This document shows, piece by piece, positions 1 through 5,668 of a DNA stretch of 7,804 nt (within the stretch, counting starts at the first letter, position 1; each line of letters opens with the position of its first letter). Made by a program: the position numbers and the translations under genes. Under the pieces are notes generated by a model. That model had not been told where the DNA came from. It saw only the letters and a program-made list of their open reading frames with translations, and ran no database searches. The DNA comes from JAGPHI01 sp036641735 (lineage in GTDB: Bacteria > Bacillota > Clostridia > Oscillospirales > Ruminococcaceae), in the NCBI GenBank assembly GCA_036641735.1, contig JAVWEG010000084.1, positions 1-7,804 of the forward strand, read 5' to 3'.

Positions 1-1847
1 GCTCATCATCGGTGCCAAGCTCGTCATCGGTGCCAAGCTCGTCACCAGCGCCAAGCTCGTCATCGGTGCCAAGCTCGTCATCGGTGCCAAGCTCGTCATC
101 GGTGCCAAGCTCGTCATCGGTGCCTAGCTCGTCCTCCTCCTCAAGCTCGTCATCATCAAGTTCATCATCAAGCTCATCCGAGCCTGAAGAAACAGAGACG
201 AATTTGTCGGGAGATGTTAGCGAATCAGATTTTAAAGCAGCGTTTGGTATTGGTAGGGCTAGAACGGTGGTACTAAACGCAGCCAGAGTTACACTTACAC
301 AGCCATTCACATTGCCAAGCGACAAAATCTTAGTGGTGCGCACAGGCGCATCAAAGATAAGCGGTGCCGATATTACTGTAACGGGTACTATGAATATAGA
401 TAATGGCGCTTCGCTACAGCTTGATAATTCTCTTATTATCGGGAATAATTTGCGCGGCAGAGCAGCAAATATTGCTGCGTTAAACATAGACGGAGATATT
501 CTTTACAGCGGTACAAATACTGCAATGCCGATAATAAGCAATAACAGTAAAGTAAATATGAATAATGGTACTTTAAATGCAGGTGCGCGCATAGCCATAA
601 AAAATACAAATGCAAGCGCAATTATAAATATGAATGGCGGCACAATAAAAAACAGTGCCGCCGCAAACCCTGTGATAGACACTGTTATTAATGCAAATGC
701 AAAAACAGGGCTTAATTACAAAGCAGGTGTTATAGAAAATACGGCATCGGCACTTACGGAATATATAATAAAAGGCGAATTTAATTATGAACCCATAGAC
801 ACATCGGATTTCTATAAAAATAAAGGCATCAGATGCTTGTCTAATGGAAACAATGCCGATAAAATATGCAGTGCAGCGCCGCTTTATACAAGTACACAAG
901 CATCTACAGACCTTGCAAACAATGTTTATTACCTTTGCTTTCCGAAGGAGCTTTTAATATCAGGAGATTTTGACGATTTAACAGGTGCGTATAAACATTC
1001 CGATGTTATTGTATTTAATGGTACATCGCAGGCAGTTACGCTTACAGCTACAAATGGCAATGTACCAATAGGCAAAACATTGCGTGTTAATAATGGAAGT
1101 AGTGTTACTTTTACGGGCGTACCGCTTAATATTAAGGGTACTTTAGAGCTGCAAGAAAGCCCTACTTATCCCGGAAGTAAGCTTAATCTCGAAACTTCGA
1201 TGGTGGCTTACGAGGGAAGTAGTTTGCTAATACAGAAAAATTCCGAGCTTGATATAAGAGGAGAAGTAACACTCAATACTCCTGTGGATATTTATGGTAA
1301 TGTAATAATTTCCGAAAACATTACTTTAAATAAGCCTTTGGCACTGAAAGGGCAAGTAGGACAAGTGGAAATCAGCAATAATAACAAGCCGATAAGTATA
1401 AAGCAAGGTGATTTAATGACGGCAGCTGATAAACAAAAGCCAATGATAAATAACGAGGGCGCTCAATTTTCACTATTAAAAAATGCTACAATCAGCTGCA
1501 CTGACCAAATAGCATTTTCAAACGCTTCGGGGGCTATGTTTGTAATGAAAGAAAATGCTGTTTTGCAGAGCAATGTAATAGCACTTGAAAATATGGACGG
1601 CGGACAAGTGCAGTTTACAAACGGCACGATTGAAAACACGCAAACAGAGCAAGGCAAGACGGATTGTTATGCTGTAAAAGGCAATATGGAGTTTGCAAAT
1701 CTTAACAGTACAAGCTACAGAGTAGTGGCACAGCACCCACAATATTTATGGAATAATTATTTAATAGATGCCCCTGAGGGCTTGTACTTTGCAGGTGCTA
1801 CAGATGATGCTAAATCGTGCTTACTTAGACGATCAATAGTGAGCTGA
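1..1847 (+). CDS. Partial large exported-type protein: Ser/Pro repeat linker plus two beta-helix-like modules (5' end outside window)
   Basis: The frame is open from the first base (first full codon at 3), so the N-terminus lies upstream; the GTG at 12 is a Val codon in a repeat, not a start. Residues here are counted from that codon. A V-P-S-S-S-S hexapeptide repeat (1-38) runs into 18 consecutive serines (39-56) and an acidic EPEETETN stretch, a typical flexible surface linker. The rest (about 65-583) is rich in short beta-strand and Asn/Gly-turn patterns such as MNNGTLNAGARIAIKN and resembles right-handed beta-helix surface proteins. It contains two homologous modules, about 65-313 and 315-583. 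I see no transmembrane segment, LPXTG or other sorting signal at the C-terminus (ending LLRRSIVS), so any anchor or signal peptide must be upstream. The TGA lies 2 bp before the cyclase gene, so the two are probably co-transcribed. The family is not recognised and no enzymatic motif is evident. A regulator-type or wall-binding domain could precede the linker, but that is unseen. Confidence 0.85.
   Translation, partial: SSSVPSSSSVPSSSPAPSSSSVPSSSSVPSSSSVPSSSSVPSSSSSSSSSSSSSSSSSSEPEETETNLSGDVSESDFKAAFGIGRARTVVLNAARVTLTQPFTLPSDKILVVRTGASKISGADITVTGTMNIDNGASLQLDNSLIIGNNLRGRAANIAALNIDGDILYSGTNTAMPIISNNSKVNMNNGTLNAGARIAIKNTNASAIINMNGGTIKNSAAANPVIDTVINANAKTGLNYKAGVIENTASALTEYIIKGEFNYEPIDTSDFYKNKGIRCLSNGNNADKICSAAPLYTSTQASTDLANNVYYLCFPKELLISGDFDDLTGAYKHSDVIVFNGTSQAVTLTATNGNVPIGKTLRVNNGSSVTFTGVPLNIKGTLELQESPTYPGSKLNLETSMVAYEGSSLLIQKNSELDIRGEVTLNTPVDIYGNVIISENITLNKPLALKGQVGQVEISNNNKPISIKQGDLMTAADKQKPMINNEGAQFSLLKNATISCTDQIAFSNASGAMFVMKENAVLQSNVIALENMDGGQVQFTNGTIENTQTEQGKTDCYAVKGNMEFANLNSTSYRVVAQHPQYLWNNYLIDAPEGLYFAGATDDAKSCLLRRSIVS
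12..137 (+). repeat. Seven tandem copies of an 18-bp coding repeat (V-P-S-S-S-S)
   Basis: The unit is GTGCCAAGCTCGTCATCG. Copies start at 12, 30, 48, 66, 84, 102 and 120. Copies 1, 4, 5 and 6 are identical. Copy 2 ends in CCA, copy 3 begins GCG, and copy 7 has CCT and ends TCCTCC. The array begins at or before the window edge and continues into a degenerate TCA/TCG/AGC serine-codon tract to 179. Because the unit is a multiple of three, gain or loss of copies changes linker length without breaking the frame. Confidence 0.95.
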
Positions 1848-1849
1848 TT

Positions 1850-3661
1850 ATGGAAAAGAAAAGTTTTGCAAAAAAAATATTTGTGGCGCTATTAGTGGCA
1901 CTGCTGTTTATGGTGCTTTATTTTTCCAAAATATTGCTGAGGCTTGATAATATTTTGTGCGATGCTTTGTATCAGTCTCCGCAATCGCTTGAGGGGAATA
2001 TTGCATTAATAGGAATAGACAGGCGCACTTTAGAGCAGCTTGGGCCATTTAATACTTGGACGCGAGAAGTACTGGCAAATGCAATATCTGCATTAAATGC
2101 AAACGAAGCCTCGCGCCCTGCGGCAATAGGCATAGATGCGGCTTTTGTGGGTAACACTGTGCCTACAGCTGATGCTGCTTTAGTGAAAGCGGCAGGGCAG
2201 TATGACAATGTAGTAGTGGCATCTATGGCACAGTTTGGCTCTAAGGTGATTACTAAGGCTGACGGCAGCTTTTATATGGATAAAGCCGCTGTCTTGGCAT
2301 TGGACGAGCCGTATGATGCACTAAAAGCGGTAACGCATCAAGGGCATATCAATGCTATGTACGATACAGATGGCATTTTGCGCCAAAATCTATTTAGCAT
2401 TTTACAGCCAAACGGAGAAGCTTTGCCGTCGTTTAGCTATCAGCTATATATGATGTATTGCGAAGCAAATGGCATAGAGCCTAATATGCCGCCTGTAAAT
2501 GATAGCGGATATTGGTTTGTGCCATTTAAGGGAGCGCCCGGAGCATACGACGAAGGCTTGTCGCTCTGCGACCTTATTAACGGCGATTTAGACAGCGATT
2601 TGTTCGCAGACAAAATAGTGCTTATCGGGCCGTATGCGGCAGGAATGCAAGATGCATATGTTACGTCTATAGACCACGCAAAGCCTATGTACGGTGTGGA
2701 ATATCAAGCCAATGTAATAGATACACTGATAGCAGGCGACTTCAAACAGCAAGTGCCATCGTATTTGCAAGTGATATTATTGTTTGGTGTAGCTATAATA
2801 AGCGTATTGTTTTTTTGGAATAGGCGAATGCTTACAGCTACTATAGCTTTGATGCTATCAGCAGGTGGATATGTGGCTATTTGCATAGCTATGTATAATA
2901 GTGGATTTATTATGGATGCCCTTTATGTGCCGATGTGTATTATCTGCGTGTATATTGCATCCTTAGCGGCTAATTACGTGCGAGAAGCTATTGCAAAGCG
3001 CCGCATACAAAGCACTTTCAGCAGATATGTAGCGCCCGAGATAGTACAGGAAATATTGCGTGAGGGTAAAGACAGCCTTAATCTCGGAGGCAAGCTTACG
3101 GATATTGCGGTGCTGTTTGTGGATATACGCGGATTTACCACGATGTCGGAGGCATTGCCGCCTGAAACAGTGGTAGAGATACTCAATAAATATTTAACGC
3201 TTACGAGTACTTGCATATTAAATAACGCAGGTACTTTGGATAAATTTGTGGGAGATGCCACAATGGCATTTTGGGGTGCGCCTTTACCGCAAGACGATTG
3301 TATATACAAGGCTGTAAAAACAGCGCTTGATATGGTGGAAGGCTCTGTAAAGCTAAGCGAGGAGCTGCAAGAACGCTTTGGACGTACGGTATCGTTTGGC
3401 ATTGGAGTGCATTATGGTTCGGCTGTAGTTGGCAATATCGGTTCACCGTCACGTATGGATTACACTGCGATAGGCGATACGGTAAATACCTCTGCGCGCT
3501 TAGAGGCGAATGCGCCCGGAGGCACGGTGCTTGTAAGCCGCGTTGTAGCAGATGCTTTACAAGATAGAGTGTGCTTTACTTCGCTTGGAGACACTATCAA
3601 GCTAAAAGGCAAGGCAGAGGGATTTGAAATATTAAAAGTAGATGGATTAAAGGAGCGTTAA
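1850..3661 (+). CDS. CHASE2-domain transmembrane class III adenylate/guanylate cyclase (class IIIb signature)
   Basis: The predicted membrane receptor makes cAMP (possibly cGMP) from NTP in response to an extracellular signal. Order in 603 aa: N-terminal membrane helix (about 11-30); extracellular CHASE2 domain (about 45-297) with IGIDRRTLEQLG, IGIDAAF, YDTDGILRQ and DKIVLIGPYAAGMQD; three membrane helices (about 304-323, 327-348, 354-375); the transducing segment RRIQSTFSRYVAPEIVQEIL; then the cyclase domain (about 415-598). Catalytic residues are all present: metal Asp425 (FVDIRGFT) and Asp469 (KFVGDA), Lys465 and Thr539 (DYTAIGD) at the substrate-specifying positions, and Asn546 and Arg550 for the transition state. 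Thr in place of Asp at the second base-recognition position is the class IIIb hallmark, a group in which bicarbonate stimulation has been reported. The ATG lies 2 bp after the upstream stop with only a weak GTGAG Shine-Dalgarno (1839-1843), suggesting translational coupling. Length and layout are normal for CHASE2 cyclases. The activating ligand is unknown. Confidence 0.95.
   Translation: MEKKSFAKKIFVALLVALLFMVLYFSKILLRLDNILCDALYQSPQSLEGNIALIGIDRRTLEQLGPFNTWTREVLANAISALNANEASRPAAIGIDAAFVGNTVPTADAALVKAAGQYDNVVVASMAQFGSKVITKADGSFYMDKAAVLALDEPYDALKAVTHQGHINAMYDTDGILRQNLFSILQPNGEALPSFSYQLYMMYCEANGIEPNMPPVNDSGYWFVPFKGAPGAYDEGLSLCDLINGDLDSDLFADKIVLIGPYAAGMQDAYVTSIDHAKPMYGVEYQANVIDTLIAGDFKQQVPSYLQVILLFGVAIISVLFFWNRRMLTATIALMLSAGGYVAICIAMYNSGFIMDALYVPMCIICVYIASLAANYVREAIAKRRIQSTFSRYVAPEIVQEILREGKDSLNLGGKLTDIAVLFVDIRGFTTMSEALPPETVVEILNKYLTLTSTCILNNAGTLDKFVGDATMAFWGAPLPQDDCIYKAVKTALDMVEGSVKLSEELQERFGRTVSFGIGVHYGSAVVGNIGSPSRMDYTAIGDTVNTSARLEANAPGGTVLVSRVVADALQDRVCFTSLGDTIKLKGKAEGFEILKVDGLKER
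3651..3655 (+). promoter_or_regulatory. Ribosome binding site of the NHL gene, inside the cyclase C-terminal codons
   Basis: AGGAG lies 7 nt before the ATG at 3663 and within the last codons of the cyclase (GLKER). The two genes are separated by one base, so the site fixes the NHL start and ties the pair into one transcript. Confidence 0.8.
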
Positions 3662-3662
3662 A

Positions 3663-4841
3663 ATGAAAAAACAAAGTTTTGCTATGGCTTGTGTAATTGC
3701 GGTATTTGCATTTGCGGCAAGCGTACAGGTAATGGCAGCAGATAAGATAAGCGCACCTACAATAAGCCCATCGGGAATATTTGTAAAGCCTGACGGAAGC
3801 TACCTTGTGACAGATAGCTATAATAAGGTAATATGGCAGATAAAAGATGGCAAGCATACTAAAGCTGCGGGACGTGATGCGCCGCGCGGAGCATCTGATG
3901 TGCCGATAGGCGCTTACATAGACGAAGTACTAGATAAAGCAAGCTTTGTATCACCGTGGGGTATTGCACCGTTTTTAAATGGATATGCGGTAACAGATCC
4001 CAATTGCAATGTGGTGAGATTTTTTGACGATAAAGCGGTGCAAACTATTGTAGGCACGGGAAAAGCCGGAAATGTAAATGCGAATGGCATTAAAGCAGAG
4101 TTTGCACGTCCTACAGGAATTGCGGCAGATGATGATGGCAATTTGTATGTGGCGGATACAGATAATAACCTTATAAAAAAGATAGATAAAAACGGTGCAG
4201 TTACCACTTTTGCAGGCAGTATAGAGGGCAATACAGACGGAAAAGCGCTTACAGCGTGCTTTAGACAGCCTACAGGATTATGCTATGCAAACGGCGCGCT
4301 TTACGTGGCAGATACAGGTAATCACAGCATAAGAATGATAAAGCAAGATGAAGTAACTACGCTTGCAGGGCGAAAATTTGCTGAAGATACCGACGAATTT
4401 CACGAGGGTGGATATGAGGACGGAGATGCGAAAACAGCGATGTTTGCATCTCCGCAGGGTATAGCGGTAGATGGCGGAAATGTGTATGTGGCAGATACAA
4501 TAAATGCGGCAATACGTTTAATAAAAGATGGCAATGTAAGTACAATATTCCAAAACGAAGACACATCTAAAAATTTATATCCTGCAATGCCGCGTGCGTT
4601 GTGCATAAATGGCAATAAATTATTAGTGGGTGACGTGTTCGCCAAAACGATATTTACGGTAGACATTATTAGAGAGCAAGCGCCGATTGCACCAAGCTCC
4701 GAGGAATTGAGCGTGGCGGCTTCAAGCAACGAAGAGCCAACACAAAATAAGGCAAAGCCATCACCTATTTGGATTGTCGTTGCTGTACTTGCTATAGCAA
4801 TGGTGGCGGTGACAGTAATAATAATTAAAAAGAAAAAATAA
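3663..4841 (+). CDS. Surface-anchored NHL-repeat beta-propeller protein
   Basis: 392 aa. An N-terminal signal peptide (MKK, hydrophobic 7-22, likely cut after VMA at residue 26) is followed by six recognisable NHL-type blades: about 36-60, 97-121, 149-174, 202-226, 263-287 and 310-334. Several carry the classic core, for example GNLYVADTDNNLIKKI, GALYVADTGNHSIRMI and GNVYVADTINAAIRLI. A Ser/Glu/Pro-rich linker (341-367) leads to one membrane helix (about 369-388) and a KKKK tail, giving a propeller displayed outside the membrane. NHL propellers usually bind proteins, glycans or other ligands rather than catalyse, and no active-site signature is visible. The gene follows the cyclase by one base with an AGGAG site and is last in the operon before a strong terminator. 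Inference: it is a ligand-binding or accessory partner of the CHASE2 receptor. It could equally be an independent surface binding protein. Confidence 0.93.
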   Translation: MKKQSFAMACVIAVFAFAASVQVMAADKISAPTISPSGIFVKPDGSYLVTDSYNKVIWQIKDGKHTKAAGRDAPRGASDVPIGAYIDEVLDKASFVSPWGIAPFLNGYAVTDPNCNVVRFFDDKAVQTIVGTGKAGNVNANGIKAEFARPTGIAADDDGNLYVADTDNNLIKKIDKNGAVTTFAGSIEGNTDGKALTACFRQPTGLCYANGALYVADTGNHSIRMIKQDEVTTLAGRKFAEDTDEFHEGGYEDGDAKTAMFASPQGIAVDGGNVYVADTINAAIRLIKDGNVSTIFQNEDTSKNLYPAMPRALCINGNKLLVGDVFAKTIFTVDIIREQAPIAPSSEELSVAASSNEEPTQNKAKPSPIWIVVAVLAIAMVAVTVIIIKKKK

Positions 4842-4846
4842 ACAAT

Positions 4847-4890
4847 AAATCGGCTGCAAGCAAATAAATTCATTTGCTTGCAGCCGATTT
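4847..4890. terminator. Strong intrinsic terminator shared by convergent genes
   Basis: A perfect 19-bp inverted repeat, AAATCGGCTGCAAGCAAAT (4847-4865) and its complement (4872-4890), has a 6-nt loop AAATTC. A T-rich run follows on the + strand (TTTTTATATTTTA, 4888-4900), and on the - strand the stem is followed by ATTTATTGTT. It sits 5 bp after the NHL gene stop and directly abuts the TAA of the opposing regulator gene (4891-4893), so it probably terminates both transcripts. Confidence 0.93.
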
Positions 4891-5559
4891 TTATATTTTA
4901 TTAATAACGGTGATTTCTTTTTTGTCGCATTTGATAATGCCATCTTTTTGCATACGAGTAAGCTCTCTTGCAAGGGCGGTGCGCTCACAGCCAAGATATT
5001 CAGCAAGGGCGGTGCGTGTAAAGCCGATAGTAACTACATTGCATTTAGTAGCATTGAGCTGCATTTTTAAATAATGTATTATTTTCATACGCAAGCTTTT
5101 TTCAAGTACAAGCTCTAGGCGGCTATCGAGGGCGAAATATTTATTTGCTATTTCGCAAGTAAGATTGTGCAATATCTGCAAATGCTCGCTTGAAGCAGGA
5201 AAAGCAGGTACATATAGTTTATTTGTAGGGATAAATACAGCACAAGAAGAGCATATTGCGCTTACGTTAACAGGGCTTTTGGCATAGCTGCTTACAGACA
5301 GTACATCGCCAAATACATCGCACGGCTTAATATGCGCCACAATAAAGCGGCTGCCATTTATATCGCATTTAGCGGCTTCCAGCTCTCCACTCAATAATAT
5401 ACCTACTTCACGCGCCTCATATCCGTGCATAATTAGTGCTTCGCCTTTACCATATTTGCGCACGGTGTAGCCTGTAAGCGATAAAGCTTCGCGTATTCCT
5501 TTTTCACTTATATCTTTAAATAACGAGCTTTTTTGCAATAGCTTAATATCTATTTCCAT
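4891..5559 (-). CDS. Crp/Fnr-family transcriptional regulator
   Basis: 222 aa from the ATG at 5557-5559, chosen because AAGGAG precedes it by 5 nt; an in-frame start 39 bases upstream would lie beyond this site. Order: N-terminal cyclic-nucleotide-binding-type beta-barrel (about 10-115; LFKDISEKGI, GILLSGELEAAK, DVFGDVLSVSSYAKSPVNVSA), a dimerisation helix (about 124-155), and a C-terminal winged helix (about 156-222) with helix-turn-helix RTALAEYLGCERTALARELTRM (182-203). In the pocket, positions equal to E. coli CRP Glu72, Arg82 and Ser83 are Asp85, Ser95 and Pro96, so cAMP binding in the CRP manner is unlikely. Eight cysteines include a CSSC motif (103-106), but there is no N-terminal FNR-type iron-sulfur cluster motif. 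In the recognition helix Arg193 and Arg198 match CRP Arg180 and Arg185, while CRP Glu181 is Thr194. It is divergent from an ABC importer operon, which it probably controls, and convergent with the NHL gene. The effector is unknown; HcpR-like or other anaerobe Crp/Fnr subgroups are possible. Confidence 0.93.
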   Translation of the reverse strand: MEIDIKLLQKSSLFKDISEKGIREALSLTGYTVRKYGKGEALIMHGYEAREVGILLSGELEAAKCDINGSRFIVAHIKPCDVFGDVLSVSSYAKSPVNVSAICSSCAVFIPTNKLYVPAFPASSEHLQILHNLTCEIANKYFALDSRLELVLEKSLRMKIIHYLKMQLNATKCNVVTIGFTRTALAEYLGCERTALARELTRMQKDGIIKCDKKEITVINKI

Positions 5560-5564
5560 TATGT

Positions 5565-5570
5565 CTCCTT
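5565..5570 (-). promoter_or_regulatory. Ribosome binding site fixing the regulator start
   Basis: On the - strand AAGGAG is followed by ACATA and ATG. The 5-nt spacing supports the start at 5559 over the longer in-frame alternative at 5598. Confidence 0.85.
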
Positions 5571-5584
5571 TTATTTTGCAATAG

Positions 5585-5600
5585 TGTTGCCGTGGCAACA
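5585..5600. promoter_or_regulatory. Perfect palindromic operator candidate for the Crp/Fnr regulator
   Basis: TGTTGCC-GT-GGCAACA is a perfect 7-bp inverted repeat with a 2-bp centre. Read as TGTTG-N6-CAACA it has the same 5-6-5, 16-bp geometry as the CRP site TGTGA-N6-TCACA. It lies in the 109-bp region between the regulator gene and the divergent importer operon. Its centre (5592.5) is about 41.5 bp upstream of the start point predicted from TACAAT on the + strand, and about 16.5 bp downstream of the start point predicted for the regulator on the - strand. An alternative reading is a small hairpin in the regulator's 5' leader. Confidence 0.7.
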
Positions 5601-5611
5601 GTTTTACTGTT
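5597..5611. repeat. Second inverted repeat overlapping the operator
   Basis: AACAGT-TTT-ACTGTT has 6-bp perfect arms with a 3-bp spacer and shares its first four bases with the end of the main palindrome. It covers the region where a -35 element of the importer promoter would lie. It could be a weaker or second binding site, or chance in AT-rich DNA. Confidence 0.4.
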
Positions 5612-5614
5612 TTA

Positions 5615-5643
5615 ATTATAGTACAATATCATCTTGCAAGCAA
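5615..5643 (-). promoter_or_regulatory. Predicted promoter of the Crp/Fnr regulator gene
   Basis: On the - strand, TTGCTT (5638-5643) is followed by exactly 17 bp and a consensus TATAAT (5615-5620). The predicted start is near 5608, giving a leader of about 49 nt that contains the palindrome at 5585-5600. Confidence 0.65.
5622..5627 (+). promoter_or_regulatory. Predicted -10 element of the ABC importer operon (activator-dependent type)
   Basis: TACAAT matches the -10 consensus at 5 of 6 positions, and a start near 5634 would follow. No acceptable -35 hexamer sits 16-18 bp upstream (bases around 5598-5605 read ACAGTTTT), as in promoters that need an activator. It lies back to back with the opposing TATAAT at 5615-5620. 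Confidence 0.5.
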
Positions 5644-5668
5644 TAGACATAATTTAGAGGAGAAAAAA

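Noticed and set aside
12..14. GTG as start codon of the first gene
   Set aside because: It is the Val codon of a tandem repeat, the frame is open to the window edge with further Ser codons, and no ribosome binding site precedes it.
1..137. CRISPR-like or non-coding repeat array
   Set aside because: The copies are directly adjacent with no spacers and stay in frame, encoding V-P-S-S-S-S.
2974..3402. Antisense open frames inside the cyclase and other genes as extra genes
   Set aside because: They lie opposite strongly conserved coding sequence, have no recognisable domain, and no ribosome binding site or promoter supports them.
4891..5559. Assigning the regulator as the cAMP receptor of the adjacent cyclase
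   Set aside because: The pocket Arg and neighbouring residues are missing, and a strong terminator separates the two transcription units.
5560..5598. Longer N-terminus for the Crp/Fnr regulator (start at 5598)
   Set aside because: The extension would span the AAGGAG site and the operator, and the internal ATG at 5559 has ideal spacing.
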